Positions 36,361 to 48,100 of a stretch of DNA of 64,000 nucleotides are shown piece after piece. The notes under the pieces were generated by a model. That model did not search any database and was not told where the DNA came from. It saw nothing but the letters and a program-made list of their open reading frames with translations. The number at the start of each line of letters is the position of its first letter. Positions within the stretch are counted from its first letter, which is position 1. The DNA is from Unio delphinus (Eukaryota; Mollusca; Bivalvia; Unionida; Unionidae): assembly GCA_029339505.1 (NCBI GenBank), contig JAQISU010000233.1:1472001-1536000 (forward strand), written 5' to 3'. The translations under genes were made by a program, and so were the position numbers.

Positions 36361-37224
36361 TACAGTCGACTCATGTTAACTGCACACCCTCGGGCCCGTC
36401 ACGAACTGTGCCGTTAATTGGAGTGTGCGGTTAACCGAAGTACCTTACAGTACAGCTTTAAATCAGCACAGCACGAATATATGTGAAGAATAAATATAAA
36501 CAACGATTAGAATCCACTCTTTCAACTTTTACTTAAATGTTAAGGTTGTTTTCCTTCCTCCGAACACAACTTCACTGATTCAACCAATGGATCAAGGAAT
36601 TAAAGCGAATTTCAAGAAATTCTATAGATCGCTAGTTATTCGAAAACTGATGTCAGACATTGATGGGTCATCTCCCGCAGAAAAAGTGTTCAGCTCCAAA
36701 GTCGTCTGCATCCTATTTTTTTTGCCGTGTTGTCGTGTAAATTGAATTCCGTTGCGCATTTTCCATCTTTCCAACCATCCATTTGTTGGTTTGAAATGAT
36801 TCAAACCCGAACGGTTTAGAGCAATGTTTCCCATGCTGTACATGTACTATGATTTTTCCCACACTATTGCTCTCTAGTGGGCGCGGATATACATGTATAT
36901 ACCACCTAAGGCGTCCTTTACATGTCAATCATTTACAAAGTCGCATTTACCGGCTTATTTGTCGGCTTGTTTGAAGCGCTGCAACAGTGCACTGGCAATA
37001 ACTGATTATGACTATACATTGTGCAGTTAACCGGAGTAAAATTGTAATGAATAATGTGCCACGGGCAGAAATTTACCGTGCCAGAGTGTGCATTTAAGCG
37101 AAGTGCAGTTATCCGAAGTTTGTTCCTATTGAAAAGCATTGGAAAAAAACGGGACCGACATGACTACGTGCTGTTATCCGGAGTGTACAGTTAACCGATG
37201 TGCAGTTAAGTGGAGTTGACTGTA
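36361..37224 (-). mobile_element. pogo/Tigger-like DNA transposon, deleted copy
   Basis: Terminal inverted repeats CAGTCGACTCATGTTAACTG and CAGTCAACTCCACTTAACTG (as read inward from 37,222) are flanked by TA on both sides, as for Tc1/mariner-superfamily insertions. Subterminal repeats of the form GTGNAGTTANCCGNAGT recur (36,420, 37,022, 37,087, 37,173). The minus strand retains a transposase piece, described separately. The 860-bp length means most of the gene is deleted. Confidence 0.8.
36640..36850 (-). pseudogene. pogo-like transposase remnant (CENP-B HTH region)
   Basis: The frame reads HFKPTNGWLERWKMRNGI followed by QFTRQHGKK, matching the F-x-AS-x-GWLxRFKxRHxI signature of the CENP-B-type helix-turn-helix of pogo/Tigger/Jerky transposases, which binds the element ends. 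About 70 residues remain, upstream homology is poor and no DDE catalytic domain is present. Confidence 0.65.
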
Positions 37225-38191
37225 CCATGAAAAAGCTACAAGCTTTTATTCGTGTTATTGACACTCTAATATAGTTGACAAACAATCAACCGATAGAAAA
37301 TACTGAATTTGTTTGTGCTTAGGCTCGAATAAGCAGCAACACAGAAAGAAGTGAAAATAACAAGCTTGCAAAATTTAACAAACAATTTATTAAGTACAAA
37401 TATTTTCATAAAAGAAAATAAATAAACTTTTGGTTTTAAAGAATGAAGTCCAAAAATTAATCCTAAAAGAATATTCACAATATAATCCACTAGTGAAATT
37501 GCAAAAGTCCTGATAAATAAATGTCCTAATAGTTCCCGGTTCGAATCTTGACGATGTAATCCAATATGGACGACCATGTTACTTGATTTAGTCAGTTTTT
37601 GTTAATGAAAATCTATGAGCACATATTCTTATCCAGATAAATAATAAAATAATTCCTCTTGCTCCAACCGAATGGACACAATTTCCAGTACACGGTAATT
37701 AAAAAATAACTCAAAAAGAAGACAACTTAATATTATAAAAGCCCAACTTCTACTGAATAGCTCTCTCCTAAAACATGGTTTATATCTCAGTTTTTTTACG
37801 TAAACAAGGGGTCGCGTGATATTCTAGGAACTATCAGAACAAACCTACGTTCATGAAATCACGTAAATACCATATGACCCAACTAAAATTAGAAAGATTT
37901 TTATACTTTACTCCATTTTGTCCTTGGAACCAACCAATCATTTTTAAAGTAAAGCTCTAATGTTCTTGGAATCAACCAATCATTTTAGAAGCTTGTTTAC
38001 ACTCTGAAGCAAGGTCAGAAAATGAGGTTAACATCTGGTGTTTACTATGTAAAAGCACAGGTCATCCCCCCCCTTCAATGGATGAATCTTAAAACTTAAA
38101 ATGCCAAATTTGAATCCGACAAACAAAATTAAATGATTTAAATCAAATATACGTTCTGCATATATATTTGCAAAAATATTTCTAAAAAATA
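37225..38191. other. Unassigned sequence
   Basis: A 103-codon minus-strand frame (37,266-37,577) is hydrophobic and unrecognised. A word CTTGGAA(C/T)CAACCAATCATTTT appears twice about 50 bases apart (37,923 and 37,969). A B-box-like CGGTTCGAATCT at 37,539 lacks an A box. Confidence 0.35.
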
Positions 38192-40215
38192 TATGCTTGA
38201 TATGTATGAATTCAAAGCAATATGCAAGGTAAATATTAAATTGAAAAGTGAATACTTGATATGTATGAATTCAAAGCAATATGCAAGGTAAATATTAAAT
38301 TGAAAAGTGAATACTTGATATGTATGAATTCAAAGCAATATGCAAGGTAAATATTAAATTGAAAAGTGAATACTTGATATGTATGAATTCAAAGCAATAT
38401 GCAAGGTAAATATTAAATTGAAAAGTGAATACTTGATATGTATGAATTCAAAGCAATATGCAAGGTAAATATTAAATTGAAAAGTGAATACTTGATATGT
38501 ATGAATTCAAAACAATATGCAAGGTAAATATTAAATTGAAAAGTGAATACTTGATATGTATGAATTCAAAACAATATGCAAGGTAAATATTAAATTGAAA
38601 AGTGAATACTTGATATGTATGAATTCAAAACAATATGCAAGGTAAATATTAAATTGAAAAGTGAATACTTGATATGTATGAATTCAAAACAATATGCAAG
38701 GTAAATATTAAATTGAAAAGTGAATACTTGATATGTATGAATTCAAAGCAATATGCAAGGTAAATATTAAATTGAAAAGTGAATACTTGATATGTATGAA
38801 TTCAAAGCAATATGCAAGGTAAATATTAAATTGAAAAGTGAATACTTGATATGTATGAATTCAAAGCAATATGCAAGGTAAATATTAAATTGAAAAGTGA
38901 ATACTTGATATGTATGAATTCAAAACAATATGCAAGGTAAATATTAAATTGAAAAGTGAATACTTGATATGTATGAATTCAAAACAATATGCAAGGTAAA
39001 TATTAAATTGAAAAGTGAATACTTGATATGTATGAATTCAAAACAATATGCAAGGTAAATATTAAATTGAAAAGTGAATACTTGATATGTATGAATTCAA
39101 AACAATATGCAAGGTAAATATTAAATTGAAAAGTGAATACTTGATATGTATGAATTCAAAACAATATGCAAGGTAAATATTAAATTGAAAAGTGAATACT
39201 TGATATGTATGAATTCAAAGCAATATGCAAGGTAAATATTAAATTGAAAAGTGAATACTTGATATGTATGAATTCAAAGCAATATGCAAGGTAAATATTA
39301 AATTGAAAAGTGAATACTTGATATGTATGAATTCAAAACAATATGCAAGGTAAATATTAAATTGAAAAGTGAATACTTGATATGTATGAATTCAAAACAA
39401 TATGCAAGGTAAATATTAAATTGAAAAGTGAATACTTGATATGTATGAATTCAAAACAATGTGCAAGGTAAATATTAAATTGAAAAGTGAATACTTGATA
39501 TGTATGAATTCAAAGCAATGTGCAAGGTAAATATTAAATTGAAAAGTGAATACTTGATATGTATGAATTCAAAACAATATGCAAGGTAAATATTAAATTG
39601 AAAAGTGAATACTTGATATGTATGAATTCAAAACAATATGCAAGGTAAATATTAAATTGAAAAGTGAATACTTGATATGTATGAATTCAAAACAATATGC
39701 AAGGTAAATATTAAATTGAAAAGTGAATACTTGATATGTATGAATTCAAAGCAATATGCAAGGTAAATATTAAATTGAAAAGTGAATACTTGATATGTAT
39801 GAATTCAAAGCAATATGCAAGGTAAATATTAAATTGAAAAGTGAATACTTGATATGTATGAATTTAAAACAATATGCAAGGTAAATATTAAATTGAAAAG
39901 TGAATACTTGATATGTATGAATTCAAAACAATATGCAAGGTAAATATTAAATTGAAAAGTGAATACTTGATATGTATGAATTCAAAGCAATATGCAAGGT
40001 AAATATTAAATTGAAAAGTGAATACTTGATATGTATGAATTCAAAACAATATGCAAGGTAAATATTAAATTGAAAAGTGAATACTTGATATGTATGAATT
40101 CAAAACAATATGCAAGGTAAATATTAAATTGAAAAGTGAATACTTGATATGTATGAATTCAAAGCAATATGCAAGGTAAATACTAAATTGAAAAGTGAAT
40201 ACTTGATATGTATGC
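38192..40215. repeat. 59-bp minisatellite, about 34 copies
   Basis: The unit starts GAATACTTGATATGTATGAA and continues TTCAAAGCAATATGCAAGGT and AAATATTAAATTGAAAAGT, exactly 59 bases. About 34 consecutive units are nearly identical. The commonest variable site is CAAAG/CAAAA; others are rare (GCAATGTGC twice, TTTAAA once, AATACTAAA once). No open frame survives the period (59 is not a multiple of three). Confidence 0.97.
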
Positions 40216-41361
40216 AAACAAAGTTATATTAGTAATGTTTTATTTAGCATATATCATCAGACCTGTAGCCATTGTCAAATGTAAAGCAATCCAAATTCAT
40301 ATAAATACCAATATTTATAGAGAATAGTATCGATATTATTAATCTTGTAGATAATGAGTTGATAGTTCTAAGACTATAGGGAGTTCAAATGACTAAAAAT
40401 ATTGATTTCAGAGCGTAAAAATAGTTTTTAGTAATACAATATCAAACATCTATTTTAATGTGTGACATAAATCGTAACTAACTTATTAATGCAATAGTAA
40501 CGACTATTGTAGCCAAGAGATACAAAAGAGCTAGATGGAGAAACTGACAAAGATGGGACGGGACTATCGGTGAGACCTAATGCAACGAGGCTCTACAAAT
40601 CTATTCATGTAATTATATCACAGATCAATTTTCAATCAATAACATACAGATGAAGTATTGCACATATTTAATCACATATAAATGTAAAATATATTCTTCT
40701 TTATCTATGTAAATATAAAATATATGTTCAAATATTTTAGACATAACATGTAAAAATGATTTCATTTTTCTAAATCATCAGTTTTACGTTTTAAAAAATG
40801 CATATAAAAAATTTTTTTAAATAAAAAAAACGTATCAATTGTTTAAAACAACGTGAAACTCTAGACAAGGACATCCTATGTCGATATCAGGCGTTTCTTG
40901 CATCCATTACAAGGATCTGGTTTGGGATGCATGCACAGTCACAGTAACAAGCAAAAGGATTGCCGTATGGGCCTAATCATTTTCAACCAAACAAATCATA
41001 CATTGAAGATATATCGTTAATATGACACTTATTTCTATTACAATCTCACTTATACAAGAGACCTTCATTAGTTATTGACGGATGAACCTCGATACAGTTT
41101 TTATTTGTAAACGTGTATACGTATAATGTATAGCGTTTGAGGTTGACATATTTTAATTTGTTATTTTGAAATGTTATTTCATGTTAAGATGACATACAGT
41201 TGCCACTATACATGCTTTTGGTGTCGCCTTTCTTTACTTAGCAACACAGTTAAGCAACGGTTCCTAAAATATAATGTATTGCGTTATAACAAGTGTAAAA
41301 TAATGGAACTCTTTGGCTAAATTATGTTACATTGAATATTGATTCCTAAATGTATTAAGGT

Positions 41362-41365
<4 letters not shown>
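40216..41365. other. Unassigned sequence
   Basis: Nothing recognised between the minisatellite and the (ATA)n tract. Confidence 0.35.

Positions 41366-41402
<37 letters not shown>
41366..41402. repeat. (ATA)n microsatellite
   Basis: 12 ATA units. Confidence 0.9.
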
Positions 41403-41404
<2 letters not shown>

Positions 41405-41785
41405 CTCTCTAAACAGAAGACACACTTCGTTTGGTTGTAAGATAAACAATTTAATATCTGATACATTTAAACTAGATGCCATTTAAGGGTTCAGATATAG
41501 AATGCCTTGGTGCTTGAATGCAATAAAACATTTCGCAATGCATAAATTAAACTCTGTACCGCCAACTGTTTTTCGTCCGTCGTACGAACCGGTGAATTAA
41601 ATAAAATATTAATGAAGCTTCTTTTACATTTATGTCCCTTGTTCTCGTCTGTCGTATCCAGTCAAAGATAGTGTGAAATTAAATTTTGTTCGCTAATTCA
41701 TAATATTCTCTACATTCGAACACTTACAAAAAAACTATTCTCAATCCATTCAACAAATGCAGCAGGAATATGCTGTACATGATTT

Positions 41786-41787
<2 letters not shown>

Positions 41788-41829
<42 letters not shown>
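41788..41829. repeat. (TC)n microsatellite
   Basis: 21 TC units. Confidence 0.92.
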
Positions 41830-41832
<3 letters not shown>

Positions 41833-42026
41833 CACCCACCAGTGTTACTTCGTTTTTCGTGTCATTTGCCTCTGTCTGAGAAAACTTCATTAATGCGTCA
41901 AGAATTCCAGTTAAAGATATATGATTTAAACGTGGCAGCACAAGCTGTACTTTTTGGATGCTACCAACTGATCCAAGGACTTGCAACCCACCACTGACAT
42001 GCACACAGCAAATGTAACATTATATC

Positions 42027-42030
<4 letters not shown>

Positions 42031-42087
<57 letters not shown>

Positions 42088-42097
42088 TCTCTCTCTC
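42031..42097. repeat. (CT)n microsatellite in the predicted 3'UTR of gene A
   Basis: About 33 CT units with one CCCT interruption, starting 9 bases after the stop codon of the RING exon in minus-strand sense; the mRNA would carry a GA-rich tract there. Confidence 0.92.
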
Positions 42098-42105
42098 AAT
42101 ATATC

Positions 42106-42308
42106 TCAAGAAATATACGTCTTGATTCTTTCGCGGATTGGTTTCCAGCATTCTGGACAAAGAGATACTTCCATGGAACATTGCTCACACAAACAAAAAT
42201 GTGTGCAAGGCAATATAAGGATGGATTTATTCCTTTTTCGGCAGCGCTTACACATGATCCTTGATGTCAGCATCACATTCTCATCCATCAGAAATCGAAG
42301 CTGTGTAT
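42106..42308 (-). CDS. IAP-like gene A, terminal exon: C3HC4 RING finger
   Basis: A C-terminal RING makes IAPs E3 ubiquitin ligases. The exon reads CKRC, 11 residues, PCTHFCLCEQC, SMEVSL, CPEC, then KPIRERIKTYIS and stop. All eight zinc ligands are present with the IAP-type CxH-x3-CxxC spacing, and the protein ends a few residues after the RING, as IAPs do; the Ile/Arg-rich tail resembles the dimerisation tail of IAP RINGs. The acceptor is CTCTGTCTTAG before ATACACAG, phase 1, matching the donor of the 43,443-43,709 exon. An internal Met could instead start a short frame, but the acceptor and phase favour an exon. Confidence 0.88.
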
Positions 42309-43442
42309 CTAAGACAGAGGAAAAAACATGTTTTAAAGACCTTGACTGTGCTCATGTTATCAATTGTAAACCATCTAAATATTTTTACAATATGAATGCG
42401 TCGATATGGATAATAGTCATAAGTTCACTACAATAAAAGCTTTTACTAATTTTTCTAACAGTTTAAAATTTCCAAAAATATTCGTGTATATAACAGAAAG
42501 TGTATCACGCCATGCTAAATGGATGCAATGAAGGATTGGAAAACTTTCGTAAACAAATACAAATATACTTTTTAAACCTATTTTACCTTTTCTTCTCATA
42601 TCCGAGGGAAATTAAAAAGGGAACGCAGCTGATTTTCTCTGATAGCTGGACTAGATCGATTGACCAATCTGGAATACTGACTGCTTCATTGACCAGTGTA
42701 ACTAGTAGCCTAGTGTGCTGGTGACGAGAGTGTGTAACTCCATACACGTAATCTTTTAGTCGTGGGATAACTTTTGGGGTTTGTGAAAGTCAGTGTGTTT
42801 TGGGGACTGTATGATAATTTGTATATCTGTCCCTTTTGTGTACATAATTTCACTATATTATACGAGTGAATACATTTAACTACAGGAGTAAAATTTGAGT
42901 AAAATACATCATTGTTTTCGTTTTGAAACCACTTTGAATCATTCATCCTTTGTCCTTGTACTGTGTAAGGTCGTTTTGTGTATTGTCATTAGCAGGTTCG
43001 TGCGTTTTATGTTAATGGCTTATTGAAATCAGTTGTCATTAAACATTGTATTTGTATCACCATCAAAAGTTTCTAATGTAAATCCGAAATCCCAATGTGG
43101 TATCATGTTACAAAATAAGATTGTTGTCTGTGATGTCGAAACATCAGGAACGCAGTTTTTACATGTCGGAAGTAGATTTGTTTTATAAACAAGTTACTAA
43201 AAGATTACCAGTAAATGACAACAGGGTATATTGGTGAAAAATCTGACGTTAACCTTCAAAAGGCACTCGGTCTGTTGGTGTCAATTACGTGGATTTAACA
43301 CAAATGTTGCAGCTAACGTTTGCGACAGCTATCAAATTTCGCTAAAATATTCTGTGCTGTGAGATTATGCTCACTTAAAACCTCATAGGACGTATTGGTT
43401 TGACGTTTGATGGGTTTTATTTCCTGTTCAATATTTTATTAC

Positions 43443-43709
43443 TTATTTTTTTTCTTTGATTTTTAACAAATTTATCACGCTCTATATCGTTTCTTAAATA
43501 CGCACTTTTCTGTTCTCCTAATGCAATCCCATTATTTGAAATCTTAGTGGACGAAATTTCTTCAGTTGATTCTTTTTCAGTCGTTTCTATATTTATTTCT
43601 AAATGTTGTATGTCAGGATGTTCTAAGTTATCTTTAGGTATCTTGTTTTGAATGTCTTCATTTGACAACAATACGTCCAGTGTGCTCATGGCAGTAAGTA
43701 GAACACGTC
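43443..43709 (-). CDS. IAP-like gene A, linker exon before the RING
   Basis: 267 nt, phase 1 in and phase 1 out. The acceptor is CTTTCCTTTACAG before GACGTG; the donor is weaker (ATAA then GTAATA). It starts RVLLTAMSTLDVLLSNEDIQ, which resembles the helical RVxxxAxxTLxxLL segment preceding the RING in molluscan IAPs, then continues as a Glu/Lys/Ile-rich, probably disordered or coiled stretch ending ERDKFVKNQRKKI. The exon stays open for 89 codons; reading past the donor hits a stop after about nine codons, consistent with splicing. Phase agreement on both sides is the main support. Confidence 0.68.
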
Positions 43710-43734
43710 CTGTAAAGGAAAGTTTTGTATGTCG

Positions 43735-44262
43735 GAAGATATATCAAGCAATGTCAATGGGAAACGACATATCAATATATTAGTGTCAGAAGGTATATCA
43801 AGCCATGTCATTTGCAAACTAAATATCAAATATGTTTGTCAATATGTATATCAAGTCCTGTAAGCCAGCAATAAAACGGCAAGTCTGTTCGTGTCAGTAA
43901 GCTTATCAACGTCCTGTCAACCCGAAACAAATAGCTGGTAAACTCATGACAGTATCTGTATCAATCCCTTTCAACCATATACAAAATATCAATAATATTG
44001 ATGTCATTAAGTTTATCAAGCCCTGTCAACTAGAAGCAAAATATGACGCATGTTCTGATCACCAAGTGTCCAGGTCCTTTCAACCAAATCAAAATATCAA
44101 ATTCGTTAGTGCCAAGAAGTGCCATCAACCAGAGGCAAGGCATCCAGTATGTTCTTGTCAGTAAGTGTATTGAGCCCCGACAACCAGAAATAAAGTAGCA
44201 CGTATGAGGACGTCATTACGTGTATCAAGTCCCGACAAACAGAAATAAGATATCATGTACGT
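43735..44262. repeat. Degenerate ~55-bp tandem repeat, about nine copies
   Basis: The words GTCAGTAAG, TATCAAG(C/T)CC, TGTCAACC and AGAAGCAAAATATCA recur in this order roughly every 50-60 bases, with many substitutions and indels. It is an old minisatellite starting about 25 bases upstream of the linker exon, within the intron. Confidence 0.75.
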
Positions 44263-44736
44263 TCATTTCTTACAACTTACACTTAACGAAATATAAGAAA
44301 TAAATAGGAAATTTTAATAATTTTTCTGTATAAAATTAATTAGAGTTTCAATAGTAACATTCAGTTATCCCTTTGGTAAAATAAAATGGTCAGTCATGAA
44401 AGTTTTGGCTCATGTTGGATTTTAGAAAGAGTTAAATATTGTATGCAAAATATAACAAATTTGATTGCTACCCTCCATTGCAAAGTGATGAAATTGCCTT
44501 AACATTTCTATTTGTGCACGTGTTCCAAGCTTATTATCTAATCTAGTGATTTTGTTTGACTCGGAAAAAAATCTTTATTTTAAAATCAGAATATATGCAT
44601 TTGTTTTTTGTAGCAAACCTTTTTTCCATAGTTCAGTAATGGTCATTTGCACCGCCTGTTTAGAATATCCGTGATCCACGACTGCCAAAACCGCTGGGCT
44701 ATTCATGTCCAGATCTCATTCTTGCTGTTTTGTTTC

Positions 44737-44737
<1 letters not shown>
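44263..44737. other. Unassigned intronic sequence
   Basis: AT-rich, no feature recognised. Confidence 0.35.
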
Positions 44738-44777
<40 letters not shown>

Positions 44778-44793
44778 TGATGATGATGATGAT
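44738..44793. repeat. (ATA)n/(ATG)n trinucleotide microsatellite
   Basis: About 12 AAT units followed by six ATG units. Confidence 0.9.
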
Positions 44794-45157
44794 ACTAATT
44801 TTAATGATTATAATTATGCTAATATTAATAATTGTATTATTATTTTCTATAATTACTATTGTCGTTGTTGTTTCTGTTAATAATGATTTTACCGCATTAG
44901 TTATAAATGAATGCAAAGTTTAATCTTGTTGTAAGATTACGTACTACGTAAATTCCAATCAATCATCACATGTTGGTCATTCTTTTCGTAAGGATCGAAA
45001 TTTCTTCAAAGTTTTATATCGAAACAAAATATTATTTTTGCAACTTATTGTGGCATACGCTTTCATAGTACATCCAAAAGCTGATAGATCGCTACTGTTA
45101 AATCTAACTTACATAAGACAGAAACAAAATTATTTTGTCTCGTGGTTTCTACTTAAA
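44794..45157. other. Unassigned intronic sequence
   Basis: AT-rich; its right end grades into the satellite. Confidence 0.35.
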
Positions 45158-48100
45158 GTATTATTATCATGAAGATATTGAACCCAAGGTATATATACTA
45201 CGATCATGATATTATTGTATAGCAACATTAATTTTATTGTGAAAATAACGTAACATGGTATTAGTAATGTTATCACGAAGATATTATTGTATTTTAGCAT
45301 TAGTAATGTGATCACGATGATATAATTGTAAAATAACATTAGTAATATTATCACGAAGATATTATTGTATTTTAGCATTAGTAATGTCATCACGATGATA
45401 TAATTGTAAAATAACATTAGTAATGTTATCACGAAGATATTATCGTATTATATATAGCATTAGTAATGTCATCACGAAGATGTTATTGTACTATAGCATT
45501 AGTAATGTGATCACGATGATATAATTGTAAAATAACATTAGTAATATTATCACGAAGATGTTATTGTATTATATATAGCATTAGTAATGTCATCACGAAG
45601 ATGTTATTGTACTATAGCATTAGTAATGTCATCGCGATGATATAATTGTAAAATAACATTAGTAATATTATCACGAAGATGTTATTGTATTATATATAGC
45701 ATTAGTAATGTCATCACGAAGATGTTATTGTACTATAGCATTAGTAATGTCATCACGATGATATAATTGTAAAATAACATTAGTAATATTATCACGAAGA
45801 TGTTATTGTATTATATATAGCATTAGTAATGTCATCACGAAGATGTTATTGTACTATAGCATTAGTAATGTCATCACGATGATATAATTGTAAAATAACA
45901 TTAGTAATATTATCACGAAGATGTTATTGTATTATATATAGCATTAGTAATGTCATCACGAAGATGTTATTGTACTATAGCATTAGTAATGTCATCACGA
46001 TGATATTATTGTACTATAGCATTAGTAATGTCATCACGATGATATAATTGTAAAATAACATTAGTAATATTATCACGAAGATATTATTGTACTATATATA
46101 ACATTAGTAATGTCATCACGAAGATGTTATTGTACTATAGCATTAGTAATGTGATCACGATGATATAATTGTAAAATAACATTAGTAATATTATCACGAA
46201 GATGTTATTGTACTATATATAACATTAGTAATGTCATCACGAAGATGTTATTGTACTATAGCATTAGTAATGTCATCACGATGATATTATTGTACTATAG
46301 CATTGGTAATGTCATCACGATGATATATTTGTAAAATAACATTATTAATGTTATCACGAAGATATTATTGTACTATAGCATTAGTAATGTGATCACGATG
46401 ATATAATTGTAAAATAACATTAGTGATGTTATCACAAAGATATTATTGTACTATAACATTAGTAATGTCATCACGATGATATAATTGTAAAATAACATTA
46501 GTAATATTATCACGAAGATATTATTGTACTATAGCATTAGTAATGTCATCACGATGATATAATTGTAAAATAACATTAGTAATGTTATCACGAAGATATT
46601 ATTGTATTATATATAGCATTAGTAACGTCATCACGAAGATATTATTGTACTATAGCATTAGTAATGTTATCACGATGATATAATTGTAAAATAACATTAG
46701 TAATATTATCACGAAGATGTTATTGTATTATATATAGCATTAGTAATGTCATCACGAAGATATTATTGTACTATAGCATTAGTAATGTTATCACGATGAT
46801 ATAATTGTAAAATAACATTAGTAAGATTATCACGAAGATGTTATTGTACTATAGCATTAGTAATGTCATCACGAAGATGTTATTGTACTATAGCATTAGT
46901 AATGTTATCACGATGATATAATTGTAAAATAACATTAGTAATGTTATCACGATGATATTATTGTACTATAGCATTAGTAATGTCATCACGATGATATTAT
47001 TGTACTATAGCATTAGTAATGTCATCACGATGATATAATTGTAAAATAATATTAGTAATGTTATCACGAAGATATTATTGTATTATATATAGCATTAGTA
47101 ATGTCATCACGAAGATATTATTGTACTATAGCATTAGTAATGTTATCACGATGATATAATTGTAAAATAACATTAGTAATATTATCACGAAGATGTTATT
47201 GTATTATATATAGCATTAGTAATGTCATCACGAAGATATTATTGTACTATAGAATTAGTAATGTTATCACGATGATATAATTGTAAAATAACATTAGTAA
47301 TGTTATCACGAAGATGTTATTGTACTATAGAATTAGTAATGTCATCACGATGATATAATTGTAAAATAACATTAGTAATATTATCACGAAGATGTTATTG
47401 TACTATAGCATTAGTAATGTCATCACGATGATATTATTGTACTATAGCATTAGTAATGTCATCACGATGATATAATTGTAAAATAACATTAGTAATATTA
47501 TCACGAAGATATTATTGTACTATATATAACATTAGTAATGTCATCACGAAGATATTATTGTACTATAGCATTAGTAATGTCATCACGAAGATGTTATTGT
47601 ACTATAGCATTAGTAATGTGATCACGATGATATAATTGTAAAATAACATTAGTAATATTATCACGAAGATGTTATTGTATTATATATAGCATTAGTAATG
47701 TCATCACGAAGATATTATTGTACTATAGCATTAGTAATGTCATCACGAAGATGTTATTGTACTATAGCATTAGTAATGTCATCACGATGATATAATTGTA
47801 AAATAACATTAGTAATATTATCACGAAGATGTTATTGTATTATATATAGCATTAGTAATGTCATCACGAAGATGTTATTGTACTATAGCATTAGTAATGT
47901 CATCACGATGATATTATTGTACTATAGCCTTAGTAATGTCATCACGATGATATAATTGTAAAATAACATTAGTAATATTATCACGAAGATATTATTGTAC
48001 TATATATAACATTAGTAATGTCATCACGAAGATGTTATTGTACTATAGCATTAGTAATGTCATCACGATGATATTATTGTACTATAGCATTGGTAATGTC

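Noticed and set aside
37266..37577. 103-residue hydrophobic minus-strand frame
   Set aside because: AT-rich, no recognisable domain, no splice or promoter context.
38192..40215. Regular direct repeats resembling a CRISPR array
   Set aside because: The units are contiguous 59-bp copies with no unique spacers, in a clearly eukaryotic context; it is a minisatellite.
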